A model generated the notes under the pieces. That model did no database searches and was not told the origin of the DNA. It worked only from the letters and a program-made list of their open reading frames with translations. From positions 1,075,094,953 through 1,075,158,952 of the forward strand of contig NC_056725.1 of the NCBI RefSeq assembly GCF_019279795.1: a DNA stretch of 64,000 nt, read 5' to 3'. The position numbers and the translations under genes were made by a program. The stretch's first letter is position 1. Every line of letters starts with the position of its first letter. Shown here piece after piece: positions 23,870 through 34,960 of this stretch. Source of the stretch: Protopterus annectens. Its lineage: Eukaryota; Chordata; Ceratodontiformes; Protopteridae.

Positions 23870-24900
23870 TTCTCCATTTCCCTTGTTTTCACGTAAACAC
23901 CCCACATCCAAAAAAGGAAAAAGTAGTTGAAATGAGCAAAAGAAATCTATGACATAAACACTACAAAATGTTAGTACACATGAACTATTTCTACATAGGT
24001 CTGGATCTGAACTCTCACTCCAATGAACCTTCAGAACACAGTAAGGGTGCCTTATTCCTCTTTGCCATACAAACACCTTTGCAGCAAGGAACTGAAATCA
24101 TTCTGCATACAACCAACTGCAATATCATCTACAGTAGTATGAAACCATATAACACTTATTTGTACATGTATTAATTTTGGATGTAGTGCACTGAGTGATC
24201 ACATAATCAATTATGAGGATTGCTTACAAATATGCAGCTCTGTCTTACATCTGTTGCACAGTCTTCTCTTATCTGACCAGTAATGTGAGACATATAGTCC
24301 ATAGGCCATTCTATATTATTGTCCTTAAAATAAGTGAGGATATTAAATGACAATAATATAATTTGCAGTTGCCAACAAATGAAGGATAGATCGGATGTTA
24401 ATGAACAGAACCTGTGAATTGTGTGCTGCTTACTTACATTTCCAACCTTGATAAAATTACATCTAACACTTCGTAAGTCTAACCTGACACACCCACTGGA
24501 TGTAGGGCAGTCTGCACTGCATTGTTTTTGTTCTCCCAACCAGTAATCATTCATAGTTGCAATCCATTAATAGCAAACATTGAGGAAGTGTCTGCACTAT
24601 GTTTACATGTGATACATGGAGCCACATATTTGGGATTCAGCAATTGCAATGAGTTCACATGTGACTTGCATCTTCACTGTGCAGACAGCCCTGAATCTAC
24701 ACGATAAAAAGGCAAGCATGTAGCTAGGGAAACTGAAGTTGAGGAGACTTGCTTATGTGGAGAACATGGAATAGAGGCTATTACTTTGAGATATGTCTGC
24801 ACAATCTGCACAGTAGAGTACTGAACGTGAGAAGGTATGGTTGCATTTTTCAGCTATATACTGCATATGCTGAAATATCATTAAGAAAAATCTGTTTAAT
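23870..24900. repeat. Block A non-coding segment paralogous to 46660-47990
   Basis: Collinear with block B: for example the CTCTTTGCCATA, CAACAATTC-like, GATCACATAA and AAATGCAGCTCTG words occur in the same order in both. Near its right end GATAAAAAGG (24703-24712) aligns with TATAAAAAGG at 47847-47856 in block B, suggesting a shared promoter region for the downstream Myb-like gene. Confidence 0.65.
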
Positions 24901-24903
24901 AGT

Positions 24904-24905
<2 letters not shown>

Positions 24906-24980
<75 letters not shown>
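24906..24980. repeat. (TA)n followed by T-run
   Basis: About 30 TA units then a T16-17 run, abutting the 3' end of the L2-like LINE. It reads as the degenerate tail of that LINE. Confidence 0.9.
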
Positions 24981-24981
<1 letters not shown>

Positions 24982-25014
24982 AATTTTTATTTATTTTATT
25001 TTTATTTTATATTT

Positions 25015-27725
25015 GTTTACTGGGAAAGTCTGACTGGACACAGGTCCATTTTTAGCAAAGGCCCAGGGAGAAAAGCTCCACATTACAATACATTTAATGA
25101 GAGTAAAAAGAAGTAGAACATACATACATATGGCATATATATGCACATCAGGACAACATGCTGGTAATTAACAAACATACATGTAGCATATATACACACA
25201 ATAGGACATCATGCTAGTGATTAACATTTTTTACAATAGACAATCAGAGGTACATTTTTTTTCTTTTGCAGTTATAAGTTTTGTAAGGTAAATGTATATG
25301 GGTTTGGAAGCTTTCAAGGGAGAAACTGTTTATACATAGCTGTACCCTGACAAATCCTCTGGGTATGGATTAGCCTGGTGAGTGGCATTAGCATAGCCAG
25401 TTACTTAGTGGGTTTTCAGGAGATTTTTGAATTGACTAAAGGAGGTGGTAGAAGTTATTTGGCTTGGTAGTGCGTTCCAGGTTTTGGCAATGGTTTTGGC
25501 AAAGAGGGATTTACTAGCTTCATTTTTATGTTTGATGACAGTTATGAGGTTCTGGTTACTAGATCTTAAGGCTTTAGAGGGAATGTGAGGCGGAATTAGG
25601 TGCTGAAGTGCTGGAGTTATCTCAGGAAGGTAGTAGAGTCTGTGCGCTATAAAGAGTTGATTGAGTAGAAGTATATGAGGCAACTCAAGCCAGTTGAGTT
25701 GCTTAAGGGATAGACAGTGGTGGGACCTATATGAAGCTTCAGTAGCAAACTTGGCAATCTTGTTGTAGCAAGATTCCATTTTATTTAGATTAGTTTGGCA
25801 TAGATTGGTCAAGATGAGATAGGCATAAAGGAGGGTGGATAGAAGATGAGTCCTTGCGATGGTTACTTTGCTGTGTTTTGTCATAAACTGTTTGTTCCTG
25901 TAGAGGAGACCAAGTTTTTTATTAACTTTCTTAATGGTTTGTGCTATGTGGATGAAGAACCTCAGGTTATTGTCTATTTCTACGCCTAGCAGTTTAGTGT
26001 GTGTGGTTGGACTGATTTGAATGTTTTCTTTGGATCTAATGGTGCAATTATTATTTAGGGGTGGAGCTCTGCCAGGGCTGGAAAGAATTAATTTGTTTTT
26101 TTTTTGAGATTAAGAAGAAGTTTCATGTTAGTGAACCAAGTTTCAGCTAGGGTGAAGTTATTTTGGGTAAGGGTTTGCAGTTCATTAAGGGTAGGGGCAG
26201 TGCATATGATGGTAGTGTCATCTGCATATTATACTATTGAGGCAGTGGAAGAGGATGAAGAGATCTGATTTGTAAATAGAGAGAACAGCAATGTGCCAAG
26301 GATGGAACCTTGAGGGACTCCTATGGTTACTGGTAACAGGGGGGGCAATTGGCCCTGCCATAGGACTGCTTGCTGATGGGCAGAAATGTAGCTGTTGAAC
26401 CATGATACAGATGAGGGACTTATATTTAGGGTGGATAGAGTATCAAGAAGCAGACTGTGGTTTACCATGTCAAAGGCTTTTGATAGGTCTAAGAATATGG
26501 AAAAAACAAATAGACCCTTGTTACTGTGGTGGTTAACTATGTTGGTGAATGATAGTGTGCTGTTGTGGTGCTATGGGAAGGTCTAAAGCCAAGCTGGGAT
26601 ATGGAGAGTAGGTTGTTATTCTGGAGGTACTGTATTAGTTGAGTATGAACAACTCTTTCTAATATTTTGGATAAAGGTGATAGGATTGCTACTGGGCGAT
26701 AGTTGGTGAGCTCTAAAGAGTTGCCTCCTTTGTGCAGTGGAATTATATATGATGCTTTCCATGAGGTGGGGACTTTGCATTCTGAGAGAGATCTGTTTAT
26801 GAAAATAGAGGCAGGATAGGCTATAGCTTCAGCTGAGATCTGAAGGAAGTCTGCTGGCAGCTTATCAGCTGCTAGAGTGGTTGGCTTAAGTTTACCAAGG
26901 AGTTTAGATATTGATTTGGTGGATACAGAGTGGAGGTGAAAACTGGGGCTATTGTTTTGTATATTGGGGTGGGTTGGGGTAGTTATTGGTGTGGGGCTGC
27001 TAGTACTATTTTGGGCATTGGCAAGGGTCTGGACTGTTTCAGTAAAGAATTTATTAAACTCAGTAGGAATGTTTTCATGATTATTTGGAAGCACAGGGGT
27101 TGGAGTCGTGAACTTTATGGATGCATTATACCATTTACTGAGGCCCAGAATTTTTGTGGGTTGTGAGCATATTTTTATTGCATGCTTGTATAGTAGCTGG
27201 ATTTGTCTAGTTTGATTTGTTTTTTGGCTTTGTTATGGAGCTCTACGTAGTTTTGTCTCAAATTAGTGGTTTTGTTTTTCTGATATTGAATCCAGGCCTT
27301 GTTCCTTTCTTTCATTATAGTTTTAGTATCTCTTCTTAGCCATGGGGTATAGTTAGTTTTTTTTCTAATGGCTCTAGGGGGTGCACGATGGTTTAAGATT
27401 TTTATGAAGGTTGTGTTAAAGTACTTGACATGGGGGGTCCAGTTACAGCTTTTTAGAGTATTGATGACATCAGTAGCTATAAAGTTTTTTTTGTTTCTAA
27501 CTACTCTGAGGATAGGTTGGTTGATGGTTTGCGATCTGTTCCTAATTAGGTAGGTTGGATGATGGTCACTTAGGGTATCTGGAAGACAACCAGATTGCTG
27601 TGCAAGAGCAGGGTCAGATACCAGGATCCAGTCTACAATGGACTGGCATTTGGAAGTTTTGTCAATTTTAGTGGGGGTGGTTATAGTTTGGGTAAACCTG
27701 TGGAGATTTATGAAGGAAGATGGCT
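25015..27725 (-). mobile_element. L2-like LINE, 5'-truncated
   Basis: Minus-strand element of about 2.7 kb inserted in block A. It ends (left side) in an AT-rich tail preceded by a 3' UTR with GGAGCTTTTCTCCCTGGGCC, a tail also found on the SINE at 7885 and the fragment at 28230-28330. The coding part is described separately. The 5' edge lies within the endonuclease domain. Absent from block B. Confidence 0.85.
25405..27720 (-). pseudogene. LINE ORF2 (endonuclease end, reverse transcriptase, C-terminus)
   Basis: Order on the minus strand: an endonuclease C-terminal piece with S-D-H-H-P near 27565; a Lys-rich linker; an RT fingers/palm segment (27094-26537) with IIPLHKGG, NYRPVAILSPLSKILERVV and LGFRPSHSTT; a segment (26468-26229) with GVPQGSILGTLLFSLF; the catalytic YADDTT near 26220; and a C-terminal domain (25884-25405) ending KTWNALPSQITSTTSFSQFK and NLLKTH, the L2-type terminus. 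Two or more frame changes separate the segments. It makes a DNA nick and primes reverse transcription in the family; this copy is dead. Confidence 0.85.
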
Positions 27726-28156
27726 GGAGCGAAGCTGAATATATGTTTCTCTATTCCAGTAATGCCAATCTGAAAATGTTCGGATCACAGTGGCAAATGC
27801 TATTATGCATTTGCTAATGTGTAATCAGTGTTCTGATCCCAGATCGCACTACATTGGAGATTGGGAAATCTACCATTTTCCCCACTGTGGTGCAATCTCA
27901 GAGATGGAATATATAATTTGCAGGGGTGTAGGGGCACACCCCCCCACATGGGGGGTGCAGGGGGGCACAGTAAAAAATAGTGTTCTATAATTAAAAGTTT
28001 TAGGAGACATTAAACCAAATAGCCTGGGTGTCTGACGTCACTGCCTGCTATTTCATTTACTGTCGAATGCAGGACATCAGAGAAAGGTCGGTTGGAATTA
28101 TAGGGAGGTAGAAATTATGGATACAACATTAATTTTTGATTTCTTGGCTAATTTAT

Positions 28157-28157
<1 letters not shown>
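27726..28157. other. Non-coding, block A
   Basis: Includes a G/C-run patch near 27920-27970. No gene seen. Confidence 0.45.
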
Positions 28158-28223
<66 letters not shown>

Positions 28224-28330
28224 TACATACATTTTTTATTTATTTTATTTTATTTTACATTTGTTTACTGGGATAGTCCAACTGGACACGTGCCCTTTCT
28301 CAGTGGAGGCCCAGGCAGCTAAGCTCCAAG
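28158..28330 (-). mobile_element. (GATA)n plus L2/SINE 3' tail fragment
   Basis: A GATA tetranucleotide run (28158-28222) and an A/T-rich tail (28230-28258) are followed by a short 3'-end fragment, on the minus strand, of the L2-like tail (CCTGGGCCTCCACTGAGAAA and CCAGTTGGACTATCCCAGTA). It is an extremely 5'-truncated LINE or SINE copy. Confidence 0.8.
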
Positions 28331-29633
28331 TCATTCTGATTAGCATAGGCTACACTTTTACCTGTATGCATTAGTTAGTAGTCTACTGATGGCATAGGCA
28401 TGTTTGTCAGAGCATTTTACAAGTATAAATGATTGGCAATACATTAAAATTGAATGTTTTGTGCTAAATCTGTACACATGTTTCAGGGACAGTTCATTTC
28501 ATGGCATTTCATTGAAGGTTTGCTAGCAAAATGCACCCTTTGGCTTTTCTTTTGGGGATGGAGGAGCAAAGCTACATTTTTGTTATGGCACAAACAAGGA
28601 TATGCTGCTATTGTTGCTCTTCTTTCCTGCATCTAGCATGTTGTTCATATTTCAAATCTCTAGGCTCTTTTATGCTTTTCTTGTGGATAATACTGAAATG
28701 CTACCTTTTATGTTTTATCTAAGAACAGTTATTTTGTAGTTATGTGATATTTAATTCTAGTATCCTTCTGCTGTCTTTTAGGACACCTACGACTATGGCA
28801 CCCAAGCATCTCAATCCCCAAACCCCCTCATGTGTGACCCAGAGAATCGGGTCATTTTGGAAGTTTTTAGGCAACATGGTGCCATCCTGCTTGAGAGGGG
28901 GCATGGAGATTTGGAGATATGTTAGGCAGAATGTAAATTTGCCAGCAAATAGTTGCAAATGTGAATGCAGTAGGCGGACACAGCAAGATATATGATCAGG
29001 TGTGCCATAGGGCCACTGATATGATCTCTTATGCATGGAGGAGAGCAGCTAAAGTGGCCCATGATTGGATGGGTACTGCGGGGGTGGCTATTTTAAGCCA
29101 CCACTAACACCAAATGAAGAGTTCTTGTCCACTGTCAAGAATCCAGACCAGCTCCCAGGAAAGTGCAGAACAGCATAACACTGACATTGGTGCTATTGTT
29201 TCAGGGAAAGCAAGCATGTCCCAGGATGAATTTCAGGTAGGCTTTTGTATCTCAATTGTTAAATACTGTTTTATAGTACAATTGTTTAAAATCAATACAT
29301 TAGTTCTGTTAAACAAGAAGTTTTATTTTTTTTTTGGGGGGGGGGGTTTAAAACACATTATGATTGATTACACATGGGCTTAGGTTGGACTTGTAACCCA
29401 AGTTGTTGTTGAAAGTATAGTTAATGGACATATGGGGGGGAAAGTCTTAAGCCCTGTGTTACTATTAATTGTGATGATGTTGTCCTTACCTTTTGCTTAA
29501 CTTCTTCCAGAACAATCTGGCATAGGGAGGTGCATTTGGTAAGCCAAACATTTTTATGTCAGTACTGATGAGCAGCTCAAATAAATATTTTAGTGAGTGT
29601 TGTTGATGTCAAGACTGTTGTGTGTGTTCATGT

Positions 29634-29925
29634 TTGTTTGTTTGTGTGTCTTTCGGCTTTTCCTGGTTAGGGGTCACCACAGTGGAACTCCTGTCCGCTA
29701 ATGATTGGCAGTTGGTTTTTATGGTGTCAAGTTGCCAGCCCGACGCCCAACCTTCAACGAAGGCACGCCGATTCAATGCATGTCTTTCGAACGCCCACTC
29801 GACCGTGGGGGGGGGGGGGGACATGCAGACCCCACACAGAAGGCACTCCCAACCCAAGCTGAGAATTAAACAGGAGAACCTCTTGCTGTGAGGCAACAAT
29901 GCCACAACTGCGCCACCGCGGCAGA
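29634..29925 (-). mobile_element. Intact tRNA-headed SINE with 18-bp target duplication
   Basis: Flanked by identical TGTTGTGTGTGTTCATGT at 29616-29633 and 29926-29943. Minus strand order: tRNA-like head (GGTGGCGCAGTTGTGGCATT, then a B-box-like AGGTTCTCCTGTTTAATTCT), a body with GCCTTCTGTGTGGGGTCTGC, a C-run, and a 3' end with GTGGTGACCCCTAACCAGG and AAAAGCCGAAAGA, a 3'-end style I associate with fish-type SINEs. It sits in the intron of the Myb-like pseudogene and is absent from block B. Confidence 0.88.
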
Positions 29926-29948
29926 TGTTGTGTGTGTTCATGTACTTA

Positions 29949-30102
29949 ACACCTGCAGTACTATAGTCCAGTATATGGTAACAAAATAACAGTAGTGCTA
30001 CTATTACAGACAGTACATGTTGTGTGTTTTCATATACTGCCTGTAATAGTAGCACTACTGTTATTTTGTTACCATATACTGGACTATAGTACTGCAGGTA
30101 TT
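29949..30102. mobile_element. Palindromic MITE, ~67-bp arms
   Basis: Arms at about 29949-30015 and 30035-30102 are near-perfect reverse complements (outer word ACCTGCAGTACTATAGTCCA). The loop is about 19 bp. Target duplication is not clear; a TWA-type Harbinger target is possible but not shown. Absent from block B. Confidence 0.8.
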
Positions 30103-31130
30103 ACTTTTTCCGGTGTTTGTTGTTTATTATCATGGGTGATCCTGACAGTGGAAGTGTGAGACTTCTACCACCTGATGTCAGAGTATCAACAGCCTGTAAT
30201 GATGATGGTGGCTAAACATAGACACAGTCGGGTATTGCAGACATTGAATCTGACACTGAGGTTGACATACAGCCATCCCCTGAAATTCCATCACACACAG
30301 CCAGTAAGCCTTTACCTACTCAATCCAGTGAGCCTTCAGACATTGGACAGGTGGAGGGTGAGATGTGCCTGTTGACCCTGGCAGTAGCTAAAGTGTGGGT
30401 GAGGTGCCACACAGGAGGGTTGTTAGGGGTGCTCAGAGGAAGCCTGCTGTCCATCCTCCACCTGATCCAGGTGTCTCTTCCCATGCCACTCAACATATGT
30501 TTAGGGCTGTCATGGAAGCACAGGCATGTTCCCATAGGTCCTCCAGAGAAATGCTTAGGGTTTTAGATTTGGCACAGACTGACATGTGTGACTGCCTCCA
30601 CTGTGTAGATGATTCAATGGATCAGATGTATGACACATTGGAACGGGTAGTATCTGTGATGGAACATCTGCTGGGAGGGGGACAGCATCTTCATGGGCAT
30701 AGATCAGTCATATCATCTGCTGTTCACTAACATGGCCATGCCCGATCATGCTCCCTTAGTGGCAGTACTTCCACTGCTCCATCAGTGGTTGAACTGTCTA
30801 CACCTAGACATGGCAGGCTATGGGGTCATGGTCCTTAGTGTCCTTATGAGGGTAGCTCATCCAGCAGGCATCAGTCACATTCAGGTAGCAGCAGTGCATC
30901 TGATCTTGGGCATGGACATGTCAGTTCAACTCCTGCCAGAGATAGTTCTTGCAGTCGGGTATGACAAAGATGAATTGACACCTCTACCATGCACAGCTCA
31001 CACCTGTCCAACATACCAAGATGTAGAGTTAGCACAGACATTGGCTGTGTTCATGCAGACACTCACATGCTGTTTTCACCTGGAGGACCCATACAGACAC
31101 ACACATGACAGTTACATGATTCAGCCGTGA

Positions 31131-31875
31131 AGCTTAAAACACATTTTTTCTCACTGATCATTTGTTACTTTATCTGAATGGCTGCCTGCTACTCTTTCTT
31201 GCTCACACACACTCACCAACCTTTTGTGTCAGTCTAGGCTTTCTGCCCCACCACCCCCACACAACATCTGTGCAAGTGATGATAACTGTGCCATATCCCT
31301 GTTTTCTATAAATTTGATTCAGAGATACATAAGGTTTGTGTCTTATAGTCAGGGTGCATAGCTGACTTAGTGCTTACTATATCTGCATTTGTGATGATGA
31401 ATAGGTAGTTGTACCTTTGACTTGTATTGGTCTTAGAAGGTTAGACAGAAATTCTTGTGCGGGTTGTCTGAAACTGTAATGTGTCTCATTACTTTCTAAC
31501 TTCTCTCTAATGATTTTCCAGTACAAATGTATGGTGCTAAACTGAAGACATGCAGTAACCATCATAACAACATGCAAGGATATGCCAATCATTCATATTA
31601 TTACACAATGCTCTCCAGGTTCAGCGCTTAGATTGTAAATCCAGCAGTTGCAACAGTTTTAGTTCAGGGCTGACTCTGTCTGATGAAAGCAGTACACAGC
31701 CATTAAATGGGTAGATAAAGTTTGTGACCTTAGCCTGGCATCAATGTTACTATATATATGTGCATAGAGAAAGGTTTTAGCCCCTTAGATTGTGAGTGAG
31801 TGTGCTATGAATTGTCTCTTAGCCAATGCAAGGGCATATTGAGCACTCCTACATCTACTTACACACATAGTAGCT
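31131..31875. other. Spacer between convergent Harbinger genes, block A
   Basis: No gene. Matches 50700-51575 in block B in part, for example AGGGCTGACTC and AGCAGTACACAGCCATTA at 31670 and 51360. It probably holds the 3' UTRs of the two convergent genes. Confidence 0.55.
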
Positions 31876-32880
31876 GTTGCCCCCCCCGACTCATCACCTG
31901 CGTGTGGCTGTGGTGACCTTGCCATTGGTGGTAGGATGTGTTCCCCTTCCCCTTGTTGATCCTGCTGAAGCTATTTTCTCAGGATGATGCTGTGTAGAAT
32001 GGCACATACAGTGAATATTTGAGTACATGTATGTGGATTACACTTTAGGGTTCCCCCAGATGTTTCCAGGCACCGTAACCATGACCTTAGCATCTCAAAC
32101 ACATGCTCTATGTTATTTCTGGTTTTAATGTGTGCCGCATTATGTTTTTTTTCAGCAGGCATGTGTGTGCATTTCTTATGGGTATCATCAGCCATGGTTC
32201 CAGTGCATAACCTGCATCCCCCAGTAAATGATCCTGTGGGATATCCTCCCTAGTGAACATCCGATACAGTTGGGAGGTCTGCCAGATATGTGAGTCATGG
32301 TAACAGACTGGTTTGCCAGCACACACGTTCAAGATGATTCCCTTGGCATTACACATGACTTGACAGTTAATAGAGTAGAAGTCCCTTCTATTTATGTACA
32401 GCCTTCCCTGTTCTCCGGTTGGTGCCTTCATTTCTAAATTTGTGCAACCTATGGCACCCAGTACTTCAAGATAGTGCAATACAGGGTAGACCTCCTGCAT
32501 ATTTCTAGCCCTGTCCTCAGGAGTATGAGGAAAATATTTGTGGTCACTGGCATGTTGTAATATAGCATTCAGGAATTGATTGAGGATCCTGGATGCTAAT
32601 GTCTGTGACACCCACAGCTCATCCCCTATTTGTTTCTGAAAGGCCCCATTTAGCTAAAATTCTAACAGCTACACATAACTTTTCCTCCATTGGGATAGGT
32701 TCCTGTCAGTTTGCCCTGGCTCTGAGGTGAGGATGACAGAGGTTGTAGAATTCCTATAGTGTGTATCTATCCACCCTGTAGTGCTATACAATTTCCATGT
32801 CATGTAGATTGTGATATGTTAAATGGGGTCTGAAAACTCATCTCCTTCTTGGCCTTGATCTATTAGCAACAACAGCAGCA
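31876..32880 (-). pseudogene. HARBI1-like Harbinger transposase, block A copy
   Basis: Minus strand, PIF/Harbinger nuclease. The N-terminal region (32880-32600) is broken; the core (32611-32108) carries SQTLASRILNQF, YLEVLGAIGCTNLEMKAP, YINRRDFYSINCQVMCNAKG, CYHDSHIW and LLGDAGYALEPWLMIPIRN. The C-terminal piece (32195-31971) carries IEHVFEMLRSWLRCLETSGG and VCAILHSIILRK. The first catalytic position is Gly in AIGCTN, where the family has Asp; the second Asp (HDS) and the Glu of IEHVF are present. With frame changes as well, it is inactive. Family role: DDE cut-and-paste at TWA targets. Confidence 0.88.
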
Positions 32881-33250
32881 TAGACTTCAGCCTGTTGCAC
32901 ATACAGATGAATTAAACCAGCAGCAGCCCCTAACATTGTTTCTGTGTAGACTCCTTTCTGTGGCTATATTCCAATAGGTTTTGAAATTTACAGGGAAAAC
33001 CAGCACTGAGTCTACATGGTTGCTTAATAGATTGTTGAATTGCTCATCCATCTCGGATTGGTTGATTAGTATACAATTCAACTGCTAATGTTGTAATTAG
33101 CAATCAATGGTGTTTACCTTGTTTGCCTAGCTATGAGTGGCTCTACTCACTATGTAGAGATGCTTACTGAATCCAAGACTGTATTTTACTGTGTGTGCAT
33201 CATGCCGCAACACACACACTGTGTAAATGGCCCATGTAGGCTTTGTTGAA
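32881..33250. other. Right end of block A
   Basis: Parallels 52620-52960 of block B; both end with a GGNTTTGTTGAATC-type sequence (33238 and 52905) that may be the terminal repeat of the element. No matching left terminal repeat was found by eye. Confidence 0.45.
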
Positions 33251-34960
33251 TCAGGCTGACAATCTAAACAAGTAAGAGCCTAGGGTACAGCCCTGTGGGA
33301 CACCCTGACTGTCACCAAGAATTTCACATATCCAATTGCCGTATGACACTTGCCATGTCTTACTTGTAAGCCATGGAGCTATCCAACTTATCAAGAGTAC
33401 ATTGATACGTAGTTGTTCTAATTTATTGGTCAGTGTTTTGTGTATGACCCTGTCAAATGCTGAAGTTAAATCTATATAAATTACATCACTGCACAATGTT
33501 TCATTCATAGCTATTGTTATATTGTTACAGAACATCATGTTACAAGGGGTATTAGATCTATTTTCAACATATGCATACTATGTGGTTTCAAGGCCCACCC
33601 TATCCATTTCTGACAAAAATCTTGCCTGCACATGTCTGTCCAAAACTAGGTTTGGATGATCTACACATTTCCATTTTTTTAAAACAGGACATTTTTTCCA
33701 TGTAGGTATTTACCCAAAAATGTTTTCATTCACAGTGAGCTGACTATCCTTTCTATATGATTTGTGAAAAATACTCCTAACTCCAGCACAGGCTGTACTA
33801 ACTAAGATTGCTATAAGTTCCCTACTAACAGTCAGAGAGCCCTTGCGCATTAAATAATTTCTACCAACATGAATAAAAACCAGATCCATACTTCCTTACA
33901 TTAAGACATTCCAAGGCTTGTCTCACATCTTCTATATTTTGTTCCTTGCAAGCATAACACTATTCTGTGTTCATTATTTTATCTGCAAATTAAGTATCAG
34001 TTCCTCTAATAATGGAATATCCGATCACAAGAATATCTTTTCTGACCAGATCTGAAGACTATTCAACTTCTAATACAATAATATCTATTCTATAAATTGT
34101 TACAAGGGAATAATCTTCATCACCATTAGTCTTATTAATCCCACTGTTTTCACTGTGCATTAAATTTGCAAGCATACAGTTCTCATCCAGCTGGCTTTGT
34201 ATATTCACAGCTTGAGTCATGTAGTCAATGTCTGTCTTTTTCCTCTTTTTTCTTACAGTAATGTTCTTTTCAATCCTTCCATGTTCAATTTTGATTTATT
34301 TTACTTTTCACCTACCCCTTGCCTCTTTTTACTTCCTTCTCTTTTTAAAAAAATATGCCTTTTTCTGTAGACTGAAGGTTTTCTATTAGAAAAAAAATAT
34401 CATTCCCTCTAATCTGTGTGTTACATAACAAAGCAGTGTCCTTTTAGTATGTATTCTCTTTACTTTACAGACATTTATCAACTTCTTTTTCTTCCTTACT
34501 TGTTGTGAACTTTTCTTTCTTTCTTTCTTTCTTCTTTTTTGTTTCCCTCTAAACACTCTGACTCCTTAGATTGCTGAATACTTGCATCCAGAATTCCAAA
34601 GTTGTCAGGGGCATCGTCTTGCTTCTTAGGGATTGAGTGATCTTTACAGACAACAGATACATAATTTCCTAAATGTGTCCTATTTGATCTCTGCCTAACA
34701 TTATTTACCTCACTAGTCCAGTCATGAATGTAAGTAACAACAGTTCTCCAAGCCATGCCAATTGCACAAGTGGAATCATTATCAGTCAGTCCACATTTAT
34801 TTCTAATAATGGTAAGCAAATCATACAACTTTTTACATGAGGAACATAGATCACCAGTGTTATCAGATGCTACCTTTAAATACACTGTACAAAATATTTC
34901 TGCTTTAGCAAATCATTCTCATTTAAGCAATCCATGTTGTGCTTCAGGTAAATAAAAAAT
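33251..34960 (-). mobile_element. LINE with esterase-type ORF1 remnant and RT fragment
   Basis: Minus strand. The 5' part (34885-34496) encodes a Cys-containing N-terminus (LCSSCKKLYDLLTIIRNKCG) followed by a low-complexity Lys/Glu stretch. About 34060-33590 carries esterase-like (SGNH) remnants: DILVIGYSIIRGTD as block I, with Gly-Tyr-Ser where Gly-Asp-Ser is usual, and MDLVFIHVGRNYLMRKGS as block III. Immediately downstream (33538-33251) is an RT piece with IYLTSAFDRV-type and SQGVPQGCTLGSYLF blocks. No endonuclease is seen between them. A CR1/L2-group element with an internal loss; inactive. Confidence 0.7.

Larger units (their letters stand above)
28785..31130 (+). pseudogene. Harbinger Myb-like partner gene, block A copy
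   Basis: Plus strand. The exon-1 remnant (about 28795-29235) contains PENRVILEVFRQHGAILLER as the first Myb/SANT helix, then a broken RRAAKVAHDWMGTAG stretch matching the G-T-G-G-G-P region of Harbinger Myb proteins. It ends at a CAG-GTAGG donor-like site. Exon 3 (from about 30133) begins with a D-P-D-S-G-S-V-R segment shared with block B. Here the base pair before exon 3 is GG where block B has AG, so the acceptor is lost. The intron has since received a SINE and a palindromic MITE. Many stops. In the family this protein binds the transposon and carries the transposase to DNA. Confidence 0.65.

Noticed and set aside
29640-30055. 148-codon minus-strand open frame across the SINE
   Set aside because: It starts in one palindrome arm and runs through the SINE; no conserved protein motif.
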